Below are positions 52,301 through 57,245 of a stretch of DNA of 64,000 bases, piece by piece. Position numbers and translations under genes: made by a program. The notes under the pieces are model-generated. The model was not told where the DNA came from and made no database searches. It saw only the letters and a list, made by a program, of their open reading frames with translations. Source of the stretch: Gigantopelta aegis. Taxonomy: Eukaryota > Mollusca > Gastropoda > Neomphalida > Peltospiridae. The DNA lies in the NCBI RefSeq assembly GCF_016097555.1, contig NC_054708.1, forward strand, positions 1,368,382 through 1,432,381, given 5' to 3'. The stretch's first letter is position 1, and each line of letters starts with the position of its first letter.

Positions 52301-52877
52301 GTACTGGATGACAAGAGGGGTTTCTCGAATAATTTGTGGCTAAATTATGTGGTCGCCATCTTTGTTTCTTTATCAGTTGTCTGTAAAAATTATTGGGAAA
52401 AGTTAGTGTGTTGATTGTGTACACATAAAACAGTGATGTCACCAGTTAATGTGTGTGATGCACTCATGATTTTGCCCTAAAAAAACATTAATCTAGTAAA
52501 TAGAATTATTTAGTTGTAATTTTTTATAGGCATGTAACTGAAGATACAAACTTTATGTTTTAATGCAAAAATTAATAAATATTTTTGGCGGGAACCACCA
52601 TTATTGCAACTTTGACATTGCACCTATAATTAATTCAGTTGGACAGCTCCACTGCAGTTTCATCTGTATTTCCTAGTTTGGCTTTAACATAATACCTAGT
52701 ATGTTTTTTCACTTTCAGTCACTTCAGCTGATAAAGGCGCTGTCCATGTTACTCCACTTCAGCCGTGACGAGCAGGAGTTGATTAAACAGACTCTACAAT
52801 GGAAAATGTCATGGTTTGGACCGAAACCACGCGTAGGTCAAGGTCAGACGTCTAAAATCATTCCTCCTTCGTACTGA
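19113..52877 (+). CDS. GOLGA1: Golgin-97 (GOLGA1), GRIP-domain trans-Golgi tether; 20 coding exons
   Basis: Coding exons: 19113-19218, 21185-21297, 22038-22128, 23297-23371, 24036-24133, 26254-26382, 28842-28990, 29689-29800, 30909-31004, 31543-31671, 32883-32978, 36518-36613, 36975-37070, 39854-40006, 42492-42677, 47371-47473, 48947-49128, 49783-49893, 50453-50839, 52719-52877. Phases match at every junction and the sum is 2667 nt (888 aa; human is about 767). Seen: N-terminal MFAKLKEKI; coiled coil from about residue 80 to 730; Ser/Asn-rich linker about 730-810; GRIP domain about 816-868 with NFQYLKHVILKF (Tyr821) and terminal WKMSWF. Known: the GRIP domain binds Arl1-GTP at the trans-Golgi through the conserved Tyr, and the N-terminal tip captures endosome-derived vesicles (TBC1D23/FAM91A1 pathway). 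The gene is swollen by intronic arrays. Small exons could have been missed. Confidence 0.9.
19331..19812 (+). repeat. 81-bp tandem array derived from a SINE body
   Basis: The word CTGAAATGTACTGGG recurs at 81-bp spacing (19331, 19412 and onward), six copies. The unit contains GTTTGCAGCCTGGTACC and ACCCAGAGTTAGTT, matching the internal part of the SINE at 39317-39590. Sequence at about 19812-19990 continues into the same SINE's tail (CCAGATAGCTGAGGTGTGTG). Each unit also contains TTG|GTAAGTG, a strong donor-like site. Confidence 0.85.
19990..20540 (-). mobile_element. Composite SINE debris, reversed
   Basis: TTTAACAACACCACTAGAGC and ATTAATCATCGGCTATTGG mark the start. The middle (about 20056-20220) is the second repeat family also seen at 14690. 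The right end has GCAAGGGATCTTTTTATATG, ACAACCTTTGATATAGCA and the degenerate tRNA-side words. This looks like a nested or chimeric insertion. Confidence 0.6.
21185..21297 (+). CDS. GOLGA1: golgin-97 exon 2, residues 36-73
   Basis: Acceptor ttattttgccag, donor TCA|gtaagt, ends in phase 0. It encodes a Pro/Ser/Gly-rich stretch (SPVQSPHGKNGVPPVDG), the flexible region between the N-terminal tip and the coiled coil. Confidence 0.8.
21298..22037 (+). other. golgin-97 intron 2
   Basis: A ~60-bp direct repeat (AACAAGAGAAAA, TTTCATAATTTAGAAGAT, ACTTTGTCTTATTTG) occurs in two to three copies at about 21312-21440. The remainder is AT-rich with no recognised element. Confidence 0.6.
22038..22128 (+). 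CDS. GOLGA1: golgin-97 exon 3, residues 74-103
   Basis: Acceptor gatctctgttcacag, donor AGTG|gtgagc, phase 1. It encodes LLLKRTEQCKKLEAKIS, matching the human SSQLLRRNEQIRKLEARLS-type segment at the start of the coiled coil. Confidence 0.88.
22217..22622. mobile_element. ~406-bp element with TCAACTCGCCCC inverted ends (intron 3)
   Basis: Left end GTCAACTCGCCCCAAAAC, with two further CAACTCGCCCC words just inside. Right end GTTTCGGGGCGAGTTGAC is its inverted partner. The interior is AT-rich and has no ORF. It resembles in style the 13312-17255 element, whose ends are also internally repeated short words. Confidence 0.55.
22903..23296 (+). repeat. Tandem copies of the exon 4 acceptor junction
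   Basis: The module TATTTATTGTGTAG|AATATGCAGCAG repeats with AG at 22917, 23024, 23072, 23106, 23154, 23200 and 23248 before the true acceptor at 23296. Units of about 34-48 bp also contain TTTGTTTTAATNTGACT. Each decoy keeps a pyrimidine-rich tract, the AG and about 12 nt of exon. Confidence 0.88.
22918..22995 (+). pseudogene. Dead duplicate of golgin-97 exon 4
   Basis: It follows an acceptor tatgtag and encodes EYAAVIKEKSRTINKLE, nearly identical to the real exon 4 (EYAAVIKEKNKTIDKLE). The GGGGAAG|gtgagc donor has been lost: after CATGAG the frame runs to a TGA within 20 nt. Confidence 0.8.
23297..23371 (+). CDS. GOLGA1: golgin-97 exon 4, residues 104-128
   Basis: Acceptor ttattgtatag, donor GAAG|gtgagc, phase 1 in and out. 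It encodes EYAAVIKEKNKTIDKLELVV. It is preferred over the upstream copy because it alone has a donor and stays open. Confidence 0.85.
23372..24035 (+). other. golgin-97 intron 4
   Basis: AT-rich. A short G-rich run (about 23766-23786) is followed by a SINE head fragment in forward orientation (GCATAGCCCAGTGGTAAAAT, AATAAAAGATCATTTGTAGA) at about 23786-23905. Confidence 0.6.
24036..24133 (+). CDS. GOLGA1: golgin-97 exon 5, residues 129-161
   Basis: Acceptor attaatattttcag, donor CAGCAG|gtaggt, ends in phase 0. It encodes KKLEEQNEKFQRLTATMVEK, matching the human KFQEQNETFQ region. Confidence 0.88.
24176..25870. repeat. 63-bp tandem array in intron 5, ~26 copies
   Basis: The unit contains ATGTTACAGTTGTCTTTC, TGATGCCCAGAAATGTCA and CTGACCAAAGGTATTAGG, then TATAACCTC. 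Shorter ATGTTACAGTTGTCTTTCCTC sub-units (21 bp) are interspersed at about 24183-24430, 24930 and 25510-25560. Because 63 is a multiple of 3, the minus strand stays open for 208 and 306 codons (repeating MRLYLIPLVSDIS); this is a by-product. Confidence 0.95.
25890..26165 (+). mobile_element. Dispersed repeat copy (CACAATGCCTTGAGATATTGAG family)
   Basis: The words CACAATGCCTTGAGATAT, TTTTGTGTATA and CAGAGTTATGGCCCTTGAAC also occur in the same order at about 50870-51240 (intron 19). The right end here reads into a SINE tail word (CTCTAGTGGTGTCGTTAAAC). Non-coding. Confidence 0.65.
26254..26382 (+). CDS. GOLGA1: golgin-97 exon 6, residues 162-204
   Basis: Acceptor aattctcttacag, donor CACTTG|gtgagt, phase 0 both sides, 43 codons. 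It encodes EEENDEVQGFTTQELAKVKH, matching human DEMDELEGFQQQELSKIKHM. Confidence 0.9.
26361..26577 (+). repeat. 31-bp array of the exon 6 donor junction
   Basis: The last ~22 nt of exon 6 plus the donor (GGCTAAAGTTAAACACYTG|GTGAGTT) are repeated about six more times downstream, with GTAAATACCTG variants. Each copy keeps a CTG|GTGAG donor-like site. Confidence 0.88.
26578..26780 (+). repeat. 30-bp array with GAG|GTAAGT in each unit
   Basis: The unit GAGGTAAGTGGACTGAG plus ATTAAACACCTGG is repeated about seven times. It grades out of the preceding array (shared TTAAACACCTGG) and carries a strong donor consensus in every copy. Confidence 0.9.
26815..27195 (+). repeat. ~23-bp array TGTTCAAYGTATTTGTATGTCTC, left block
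   Basis: About 17 copies of a 21-25-bp unit. The same array reappears at 28408-28840 directly before exon 7, so the segment at 27200-28407 interrupts a formerly continuous array. Confidence 0.9.
27196..28407 (+). repeat. Misplaced copy of intron 8 and 5' exon 9 inside intron 6
   Basis: It contains ~69-bp units (GGGTTAACACAG, ATAATGTCATTTAGTGTG, TTAAAGATTAAAAACTATCA) to about 28050, then single-copy sequence and the exon 9 acceptor tttttaattgcag at 28320. Exon 9 codons (KINYISKRNIEFADLEN) follow up to about 28407. The same order and near-identical sequence lie at about 29870-30987, the authentic place. Confidence 0.88.
28321..28407 (+). pseudogene. Truncated duplicate of golgin-97 exon 9
   Basis: It is identical in protein to exon 9 through VLQRNA, then breaks into the TGTATTTGTATGTCT array without a donor. 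The frame stays open across the array and stops at the TAG of the exon 7 acceptor (28839-28841). Inclusion would end the protein prematurely. Confidence 0.8.
28408..28840 (+). repeat. ~23-bp array TGTTCAATGTATTTGTATGTCTC, right block
   Basis: About 19 copies of a 21-25-bp unit, ending in TTCAATTTATTTGTAG, which is the functional acceptor of exon 7. The unit is therefore a near-copy of that acceptor with GTAT in place of GTAG. Confidence 0.9.
28842..28990 (+). CDS. GOLGA1: golgin-97 exon 7, residues 205-253
   Basis: Acceptor caatttatttgtag, donor GAGAG|gtagtc (weak), phase 2. LLIAEEDLMKGKSDLDFKTK continues exon 6 KVKHL exactly as human KIKHM continues into LLKKEESLGKMEQEL. This shows that the exon 9 copy in between is skipped. 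Confidence 0.87.
28991..29688 (+). other. golgin-97 intron 7
   Basis: A long imperfect (GT)n tract lies at about 29045-29215 and (ATT)n at about 29308-29332. A dispersed repeat at about 29335-29450 has a partner in intron 16 (47545-47790). A small inverted repeat at 29449-29488 pairs CAAGCCCTGG with CCAGGGCTTG. Confidence 0.65.
29689..29800 (+). CDS. GOLGA1: golgin-97 exon 8, residues 254-291
   Basis: Acceptor gtgtgtactttcag, donor ACAGAG|gtattt, ends in phase 0. It encodes coiled coil (REKALFEKRLEEVNSELTE). Confidence 0.85.
29830..30700 (+). repeat. ~69-bp tandem array in intron 8
   Basis: Units GGGTTAACACAG, ATAATGTCATTTAGTGTG and TTAAAGATTAAAAACTATC, about 12 copies, with a diverged second half (TTACTGTGTTAAAGACTG). 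It is duplicated in intron 6 (27196-28060). Confidence 0.92.
30909..31004 (+). CDS. GOLGA1: golgin-97 exon 9, residues 292-323
   Basis: Acceptor gtctttaattgcag, donor AACAAA|gtaaat, 96 nt, phase 0. It encodes KINYISKRNIEFADLEN through YQNK, which aligns with human SKITALEQKEQEL. Only this copy has a donor. Confidence 0.85.
31005..31542 (+). other. golgin-97 intron 9 with reversed SINE
   Basis: A reversed SINE at about 31255-31445 shows AACGACACCACTAGAG, GCAGCAAGTGATCTTTTATA and CACAGTCTTTGATATACTG. The rest is AT-rich with no recognised feature. Confidence 0.65.
31543..31671 (+). CDS. GOLGA1: golgin-97 exon 10, residues 324-366
   Basis: Acceptor cgtgtgtgttttcag, donor GCAGAG|gtttgt, 129 nt, phase 0. 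LISEKDDHIENLQDRVTLLE aligns with human TQEKEDVITHLQEKVASLEK, and TLSGDERH with NLSGEEHL. Confidence 0.9.
31672..32520 (+). repeat. ~38-40-bp array carrying the exon 10 donor
   Basis: The unit TTTGAGGTTTGTAGGTC, with ACTGTGACATTCTACC and ATGTTTAT, is repeated about 20 times with drift. GAG|GTTTGTAGGTC is the exon 10 donor junction (real site at 31672), so each unit is a decoy of it. Confidence 0.85.
32521..32882 (+). other. golgin-97 intron 10, right part
   Basis: AT-rich, no recognised element. It ends in the exon 11 acceptor tgttttgttttattcag. Confidence 0.6.
32883..32978 (+). CDS. GOLGA1: golgin-97 exon 11, residues 367-398
   Basis: Donor GAACAG|gtaact, 96 nt, phase 0. RDNLEHRLSESRQQLSEIK aligns with human EQNLEDTRQQLLAARSS. 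Confidence 0.88.
32979..33482 (+). repeat. 36-bp array of the exon 11 donor junction, 14 donors
   Basis: Units AACAACAGGTAACTCTTT plus AATAACACCTGTGTTGTT follow at exactly 36 bp from the true donor (32979) to 33447. This gives 13 further CAG|GTAACT sites. CCTGTG/CATGAG variants alternate. Both strands are open because 36 is a multiple of 3. Confidence 0.93.
33662..35688. mobile_element. ~2-kb inverted-repeat element in intron 11
   Basis: Left end TTAAGGCCCGATTTCATATG, right end (reverse complement) TTAGGGCCGATTTCATATG. Both ends then carry words of the AACCTAGGTTTAA and CCCAGTGTTT type. The interior (poly-C at about 34040-34054, G-rich near 35380) has no transposase. The flanks share TTTTGCATTT and AGTTGNNCCTATGGAT, suggesting insertion into a local duplication. 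Confidence 0.6.
35870..36036. repeat. Tetranucleotide tract (TTCG/ATTC/ACTC)n
   Basis: The tract shifts from GTTCGTTT to ATTC, then ACTC (about 20 units), then back to ATTC, inside intron 11. Confidence 0.95.
36345..36455 (+). repeat. 36-bp tandem repeat, 3 copies
   Basis: GTGAGCAATGGTTCTG, TTTTGATTGTTACAAT and TTCT, three near-identical copies shortly before exon 12. Confidence 0.9.
36518..36613 (+). CDS. GOLGA1: golgin-97 exon 12, residues 399-430
   Basis: Acceptor tcgttttgttaag (AAG type), donor AAGCAG|gtagga, 96 nt, phase 0. It encodes ISHLNTKIMEDSDEKSGNER, coiled coil and acidic. Confidence 0.8.
36691..36797. mobile_element. ~107-bp MITE with GGGCCGAATTTA ends (intron 12)
   Basis: Left GGGGCCGAATTTAAAAAGCC, right (reverse complement) TGGGCCGAATTTACAGAGCC. 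No ORF. It is the shortest of the inverted-repeat elements here. Confidence 0.65.
36975..37070 (+). CDS. GOLGA1: golgin-97 exon 13, residues 431-462
   Basis: Acceptor aaactgttttgtag, donor AAAGAG|gtgaaa, 96 nt, phase 0. It encodes LEDLRHRLQDAEKRVLENFE. Confidence 0.85.
37085..38905. repeat. 68-bp tandem array in intron 13, ~27 copies
   Basis: Unit TAATACTTGTTCATTG, TTAGATCGGACATAAG, ATTATCTAACAGTTCACAC and CAGACAATATAGTTATG. TTAGAT and ATCTAA flank the centre as a short inverted repeat. One shortened, rearranged unit lies near 37465-37520. The array starts about 15 bp after the exon 13 donor. Confidence 0.95.
38906..39853 (+). other. golgin-97 intron 13, right part, with two SINE pieces
   Basis: AT-rich to 39310. 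A forward tRNA-headed SINE lies at about 39317-39590 and a reversed SINE scrap at about 39640-39745 (CATGACCTTTGATATACCAG, AGTGAGCGCTTTACCACTGG). The intron ends in the exon 14 acceptor gatcgtgttttag. Confidence 0.65.
39317..39590 (+). mobile_element. tRNA-headed SINE, second family (intron 13)
   Basis: The head GGCCTCGGTGGTGTCGTGG is shared with 17637. The body differs: GGTACCGGGTTTGCAGCC, CAACCCAGAGTGAG, ACAGCCCAGATAGCGGAG and CTTAATTGGATATAAGCAC. The same body seeded the 81-bp array in intron 1. Confidence 0.8.
39854..40006 (+). CDS. GOLGA1: golgin-97 exon 14, residues 463-513
   Basis: Donor CAGATT|gtacga (weak), 153 nt, phase 0. LRGKITSLESQIFDIESARE aligns with human TQALEAQIVALERTRAADQ. 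The donor is chosen because it preserves phase and lies where the alignment drops. Confidence 0.78.
40010..40210. repeat. ~90-bp direct repeat after the exon 14 donor
   Basis: Two to three copies of TCTAACAGATAACAATAATA, TATGGG and TTTTTAACTAATNCTATAA. Confidence 0.7.
40640..41990. repeat. 76-bp tandem array in intron 14
   Basis: Unit ATTAGATTGTACAGTCATTG, TCGCATGGTAATTTCTC, TTGTGCTGCCAATGTTCTG and AATGCTTAAATATTAAAAAT; spacing 76 bp (40741, 40817). About 10 units lie left and 2 right of an inserted element at 41330-41802. AGATTGTACAGTCATTGTC resembles the exon 14 donor junction AGATT|GTACGACATTGTC. Confidence 0.9.
41330..41802. mobile_element. 473-bp TTAA-flanked element inside the 76-bp array
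   Basis: TTAA lies at 41326-41329 and 41803-41806. Ends GGGTGTATAGTACCAAAT and (reverse complement) GGTAGTACTACACCAAAT are imperfect inverted repeats. The TTAA duplication is typical of piggyBac-type cut-and-paste elements. No transposase, so a non-autonomous copy. Confidence 0.5.
42112..42425. mobile_element. Possible MITE with TTTCTCCCATCC ends
   Basis: TTTTTCTCCCATCC on the left and its inverted partner GGATGGGAGAAATTT on the right, with TCATGCAAGAC/GTCTTGCATGG inside. It lies just before exon 15. No ORF. Confidence 0.4.
42492..42677 (+). CDS. GOLGA1: golgin-97 exon 15, residues 514-575
   Basis: Acceptor gtgtccctgcag, donor GAGAAG|gtgaag, 186 nt, phase 0. It encodes coiled coil such as EYIEKQLLFEKEVQGLE and ISHRAAELESHRKNLE. 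Confidence 0.86.
42930..43080. mobile_element. ~150-bp foldback element in intron 15
   Basis: ATTGTCTGTTATT, then TTCATCTGGGTATGAACAA on the left, pairs with TTGTTCATACCCTGATGAA, then AATAACAGACAAT on the right, over about 47-nt arms. Confidence 0.65.
43113..44064. mobile_element. 952-bp TA-flanked inverted-repeat element (mariner-like MITE)
   Basis: Ends CTGTAGAATACTTTATTTTC and its exact inverted partner, continuing through CGCG, are flanked by TA at 43111-43112 and 44065-44066. Sub-terminal GCGAAAATAAA words repeat internally. TA duplication fits the Tc1/mariner superfamily. No intact transposase was recognised (the 61-codon ORF at 43389 is unremarkable). Confidence 0.7.
44146..47370 (+). 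repeat. 75-bp array of the exon 16 acceptor, 43 decoy copies
   Basis: GTTTCTGATC sits at 44221 and at the true exon start 47371. The interval, 3150 bp, is exactly 42 units, with one more unit to the left beginning near 44146. Each unit has TTTGTTTTCTGCAG|GTRTCG and TTTAACCATCAG|GTTTCTG, then TGATCTAGAG, the first 15 nt of exon 16 (VSDLE). Sparse SNPs (A/C in AATMTTTG, TAG/TGG, GAG/GTG) recur in shared blocks, a sign of higher-order copying. Confidence 0.96.
47371..47473 (+). CDS. GOLGA1: golgin-97 exon 16, residues 576-609
   Basis: Acceptor TTTAACCATCAG, donor AAAAG|gtcaaa, phase 1 out. VSDLERQLEELNEKFETVHK is clear coiled coil. The alternative CTGCAG acceptor 43 nt upstream would run into TAA in frame. 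Confidence 0.85.
47474..48946 (+). other. golgin-97 intron 16
   Basis: Poly-A is at about 47503-47523. A ~75-bp direct repeat (TTGTTCATAACCA, AGTAATACAAAATTA, TAATAGATTTTGTTT) lies at about 47540 and 47680. The right half consists of 123-bp repeats related to exon 17 (next entry). Confidence 0.65.
48270..48908 (+). repeat. 123-bp repeats: decayed copies of the exon 17 acceptor edge
   Basis: GTAAACATTCTAATCTGATG starts at 48274, 48397 and 48520 (123-bp steps) and once more in front of exon 17 (48909). Each copy continues as AATAAGCTG, then GATTCGTTRTTGG and GGAAGCC/GAATGCC. This mirrors the true junction GATAATCTGGTTTCAG|ACAAAGACTCGTTGTTGG. The AG acceptor is mutated in the copies. Confidence 0.82.
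48947..49128 (+). CDS. GOLGA1: golgin-97 exon 17, residues 610-670
   Basis: Acceptor gataatctggtttcag, donor TCACAG|gtactg, enters phase 1 and ends in phase 0. It encodes ELSQQMETHRQQTVERQQEL and DKLRLSVSQFEEKVSEYKSQ. Confidence 0.88.
49070..49330 (+). repeat. 91-bp triplication of the exon 17 donor edge
   Basis: The last ~60 nt of exon 17 with its donor occurs three times (donors at 49129, 49220 and, mutated to TT, 49311). Copies keep TTTGAAGAGAAAGTATC and TACAAGTCACAG but lack an acceptor. Confidence 0.92.
49331..49782 (+). other. golgin-97 intron 17, right part
   Basis: AT-rich with no recognised element. It ends in the exon 18 acceptor gttctattcatcacag. Confidence 0.6.
49783..49893 (+). 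CDS. GOLGA1: golgin-97 exon 18, residues 671-707
   Basis: Donor AATAAG|gtgagc, 111 nt, phase 0. EKTVRSLQDQIAEKNK aligns with human KQDLEQQLLEKNK just before the linker. Confidence 0.88.
50160..50452 (+). repeat. 98-bp triplicate ending in the exon 19 acceptor
   Basis: TTCATTTCAACCTGACACAG ends at 50256 and 50354, and as TTCATTTCAACCTTACCCAG at the true acceptor 50452, steps of exactly 98 bp. The unit also has GAAGTATGTGGCCAGTAAAA and CTGNCATCACRT. Confidence 0.9.
50453..50839 (+). CDS. GOLGA1: golgin-97 exon 19, residues 708-836: linker and first half of GRIP
   Basis: Donor GCGGAG|gtaggt, 387 nt, phase 0. LKDLRITLQRELK aligns with human LELRKTLQKELK. A Ser/Asn-rich linker follows, then DVNFQYLKHVILKFCCSRE with the conserved GRIP tyrosine (residue 821) required for Arl1 binding in the family. 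GC content is higher than the surrounding introns. Confidence 0.93.
50870..51330 (+). mobile_element. Dispersed repeat copy in intron 19
   Basis: TCACAATGCCTTGAGATATT, TTTTGTGTATAG and GAGTTATGGCCCTTGAACT in the order seen at 25890-26165, here with an internal repeat of the same words (about 51000 and 51130). A (CCAT)n run is at about 50930-50955. Confidence 0.65.
51331..51835. repeat. 39-bp tandem array in intron 19, 13 copies
   Basis: Unit GTGTACTGTTACAGATCAAG plus TCTGACTTTGATGTTCACT. It evidently expanded from the adjoining dispersed repeat (ACTGTGACAGATCAAGTTTG at about 51046). Multiple of 3, so repetitive ORFs are open. Confidence 0.95.
51836..52718 (+). other. golgin-97 intron 19, right part
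   Basis: A reversed SINE scrap is at about 52085-52170 (TTTGACACCCAAAAGCCAAT). The rest is AT-rich with no recognised element. It ends in the exon 20 acceptor tttttcactttcag. Confidence 0.6.
52719..52877 (+). CDS. GOLGA1: golgin-97 exon 20, residues 837-888 and stop: second half of GRIP
   Basis: SLQLIKALSMLLHFSRDEQE, then LIKQTLQWKMSWFGPKP, matches human LIKAVSVLLNFSQEEE and LEYKMSWFGSKPAP. TGA at 52875-52877. Confidence 0.94.
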   Translation, partial: SLQLIKALSMLLHFSRDEQELIKQTLQWKMSWFGPKPRVGQGQTSKIIPPSY

Positions 52878-54145
52878 CGTGGAGAGAACTACCGACCACC
52901 AGTGTCTTTCATACAACAGTGTCATCTCCAAAAAGTGCTGAAAAAACATCATCATTTATTTATTGCTATTGTGTCCATGTATTCAGTGTCTTCATAATGT
53001 GGAAATTACAGTGTATTTGACAGTATGGTATCCATATACTGACATTGATTCATAATGTGGAAACTACAGTGTATTTGACAGTATGGTATCCATATACTGA
53101 CATTGATTCATAATGTGGAAATCACAGTGTATTTGACAGTATGGTATCCATATACTGACATTGATTCATAATGTGGAAATTACAGTGTATTTGACAGTAT
53201 GGTATCCATATACTGACATTGATTCATAATGTGGAAATCACAGTGTATTTGACAGTATGGTATCCATATATTGACAATTTCTTCAAAATATATAAATTAG
53301 TATATCACATGATATGATATCCATATATTGACTGATTTCATAATGTAGAAATGACAAAGTGTATTTGATGATATGGTATCCATATATTGACATTGTCTTC
53401 ATAATGTGGAAATCACAGCATATCTGATATTGTATCCAAGTATTGACATTGATTAATAATGTGGAAATTACCCTGTATCTGATGGTATGGTATACATATA
53501 TTGACGCTGTCTTCATAATGTGGAATTTACACTGTATTTGATAGTATGGTATCCACATATTGACACTGTCTACATAATGTGAAATTTACACTGTATTTGA
53601 TGGTATGGTATCTGTGTACTGAAAGTTTCCTCATAAAATGGAGAGTCAGTGTATCCGATAAATGTTTGACACAAACTTACAATTCACCGAGGCCTAGTGT
53701 GTCTTCATACGGTGGAGAAATAGTCGGTGAACCTGACAATAGTGTGTTTGAAGTGTGTGGTTGTGACGGTCTTGTATTAATATATTGAAACTGTCTTCTA
53801 GCAGAAAATATACCAAGGATGCATTTACAAGACATTTCAATGGTGCCAGTGTCTTCATGTGTGGAAAACAAACAAACCAAGTTTTATGTCATTGTTAAGA
53901 AGAAGACAAACAATCAGCAAATATTGTTGTATAGGTGAAATATTGTTCAGTAATCATCAAGACGGAAAGAGTGTTCTCACTGAAGTTGGAAAGTGTTGGT
54001 GTTAGTTGGATCGCTATGAGACTGATGTTTTAGAACACTGTTTCTAGGACTTATGCATATTACTAGTTTTGTATTTAGGGGCAAGATTCACATAGTGAAT
54101 TCATTTTATTATGTTTAAATGAATAAAGCTGTGAATATGTATAAA
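52878..54145 (+). other. golgin-97 3'UTR (probable)
   Basis: Non-coding sequence from the stop to a candidate AATAAA at 54122-54127. A second AATAAA is near 54576. The first third is a 58-bp array. The real cleavage site needs transcript data. Confidence 0.55.
52991..53640. repeat. 58-bp tandem array in the 3'UTR
   Basis: TTCATAATGTGG recurs at 52991 and 53049, then every 58 bp with increasing drift after 53280. About 10-11 units with CAGTGTATTTGACAGTATGG and TATCCATATACTGACATTG. Confidence 0.93.
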
Positions 54146-56837
54146 AGATGTACTGTACCAAGTACTGGTTGGCCATTTACATATCTAACTAAAGCTATGT
54201 TGTATTTTGATGATGTAATTCTATCATTTTGACAACATAGCTACTGATACTATAAAAGAAATGAATATATGTTGAGATGATTTGTAGGATCACAACAATA
54301 GTAAATATATATAGAGATTATTATACGAGCTTGTGTGTCGTACTGATTTTACAAAACAAGTGTCAGAATTTTTGCATTGCCCAAGCAAAAGCGAGGGTAA
54401 TACATAAATCCTGACAAGATTTTCGTAAAATCAGTATGAATAACAAGGACCGTCTCAAAATGTTTTAATCACAACTAGAAGGAGACGACAAAATGACGCC
54501 ATATTTCACATGCAAAGTTATTACACGTGTGCTTCGTATGATTATTATTAACTCGGTTATGTTGAACCATGTGAATAATAAAGCTGTATATGACCAATTT
54601 CAGAAAATATTATGAACCATATCCTGCCAAAAGACTTGACACAGTTTTTAATTGGGAAGTTTTTCCCCCAAAAATGGCAGAAATGTTTTATAAATTGAAT
54701 GAAAGAAATAAGAAAGAAAGAAATGTTTTATTTAATAATGCACTCAATACATTTTAATTATAGTTATATGGTGTGAGGTTTTATAAATTGAAGTTATAAG
54801 ATGGTATCACACAAGACATAATAATATCACCTGTTTGCTTCAGAGCTGGTATTCATTTATATGTTACCGGTGCAAACATTCACATGTAAGTGATTTTAGT
54901 CATTAGTGTGATTACTGCATTTTAAGCAAAATAAAAGATATATTTTATTGATAATCATTGATAAGAGTATTTTTGATACTTGTTAAAGTGACTTTTAGAA
55001 CATTTAATGATTGACAAGATGACTAATTGGTGGTTCAGCTGAATTTAAAGTTGCATAACTTGACATGCAAACAGAATGATGGCAGATTTCGCCATTTAAG
55101 GGGAGCTGAATCTCTTGCTCCCTATCACTGCCCTGATATTAGTTCAAGGAGTAATTTTTAGCTCTCCTTAAGCAGTGTTCTCATGCGATTACTCATACCA
55201 ACTTGTTGTATGCAATTGAATCATTTTTGTAGGGCTGACAAATCGCATGTGACAAGTCAATGCAAATAATGGCCGCTTTAGCACGTGGATTTATATGGTA
55301 TCGGTAATATCTTAAATGGCTCCCCATAATCACTCCCCTCACTTGTTTTTCATGGAATTTCATAGAATTTTACTGCCACTTTCTCTCCTTTGACTTCCAT
55401 CTAATTTCTTTCCAATCTGGCAGCTTCTCCAATCTTTCAACTTCTTTTACTGTTCACATCCCAGTCTTTGTCTTTCCAACCACAAAATAATTATAGGATA
55501 TTAAACAAGCTTCCATTTTGTATCATGTTTATGTCCTTAGTGAAATAAATTTCACTTGTCACGAGTTTTAGCAAGTGATAATAAAAATTATTTCAAGAGG
55601 GACATCAACATGATACAATATGGTAGCGAGTTTAATATTCTATTTATTATTACCCATAATCGATCTTAATTTATATCACTCATTCCTGTAATGTTGTAGT
55701 ACGCCAATTGGTGACATCACAAAGTATTATGTCCCAACTGGTGTTCTAGTGGGATGTATCACTTTGATATGTACCAAGATATTTTTAACCATATGGGTAA
55801 GCAATATTTCATATGTAACTGGGAGAGGAATAATTTTTGGAGGTTTAAATGTTTTTTAAATACCACATCCATTCTCAGTCCTGTTAGGCATCAAACAGGT
55901 TAATATCAAACTACTGAGCTTTGTCTCCTTGTCAGCATTAATATAACATTCATTCATCTGTTTGTTCATTCATCCATATACTTTCATTCATTCATTCATT
56001 CATTCATTCATTCATTCATTCATTCATTTATACAATGACATTCATTCATTCATTTATATTGATTCTCTTACATCCATTTCTTCACATGCATCCATTTATA
56101 TTCATTGATTAAAATGTGTTAAACTTGTTGTGTGTTATCTCCGGAGAGGTTATTAATCTCTTCAGCTGGTCTTGGTTTACCATCAATTCCAATATGGTCA
56201 ACCTTTTTATTGACCTGTACTTCTGTCCATGATTTCAAATAACAGAAATACCTTCTTTTTATTCTACTAAATTTTTCTCAGTACACTATGTACATTTACC
56301 AAATGAAAATCATGTTACTTGTGATTTTTATTTTCCTACCAATATATATGTATGCAAACTATTACTACAGATATACAATTACCAAATGACAACCATGCAA
56401 TTGGCGATCTCTATATTCACAATATAGACTTTTGTACATATACGTGTACTTATTATTATATATTATTATGTATGAACTATTACTGTGTAGCCATACAATT
56501 AAAGGCCTAATTACACAGGAGGGCTGATATGGAAAGGGTCGAACGAAAAGCAATAAATTGTGTGGTTGATGTAATTAGACACAGCATGGAAAACCTGTCA
56601 ATAAGTTTTTTTTACTATTATATGATGAGAAAGCTGATAGAAAGAAATTTCTGTTGGGTCTACTTGAAAGAAAGTTGTACCAAATAAAGAGAGTGATTGT
56701 ACAATGTATTGGACCAAAGAAACAATAACTTGTATTTACCCATGGAATACGCCACGAAATATAAAGATAATCATGTTATAAAGTATGTGTATGTCTTTGC
56801 ATGTTTATAGCAATATACAGGTATGTACACACATTAG
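54146..56837. other. Intergenic DNA downstream of golgin-97
   Basis: A reversed SINE end is at about 54725-54790 (TTATTTAATAATGCACTC). A segment at about 55094-55325 has partly inverted ends (CCATTTAAGGGGAGC and TCTTAAATGGCTCCCC), whose right-end word recurs at about 63838. (ATTC)n lies at about 55983-56030. No exon was recognised. Confidence 0.5.
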
Positions 56838-57166
56838 AGGAGGAAGAAGGAAATGGTTTAACGACACACTCGACACATTTTATTGACGGTTATATGGCGT
56901 CGGACATATCATTAAAGACCACACAGATATTGAGGATGGAAAGCAGCTGTTGCTACTTTGTGGGCTACTCTTTTCGATTAGCAGCAAGGGATCTTTTATA
57001 TGCACCATCACATAGACAGGATACCACATACCATGGTCTTTGATGTACCAGTTGCGGTGCATTGGCTGGAGCGAGAAATAGCCCAGTTGGCCCACTGACG
57101 GGGATCGATCTAAAACCGACCATGCATCAAGCGAGTGCTTTACCACTGGGCTATGTCTAGCCCCTA
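56838..57166 (-). mobile_element. Full-length tRNA-headed SINE, reversed
   Basis: From left: GGTTTAACGACACACTCGAC (tail), TATGGCGTCGGACATATC, AGCAAGGGATCTTTTATATG, GGTCTTTGATGTACCAG, then the tRNA-like head in reverse, GCGAGTGCTTTACCACTGGG and CTATGTCTAGCCCC. Body matches 17637-18030. Confidence 0.82.
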
Positions 57167-57245
57167 TCAGGGGAGGATGCAGACTTTTTCAAGGGAGAGA
57201 GTGCAATGTTTAAAAAGAGCACCAACAATACTCAAAAATAGGCTT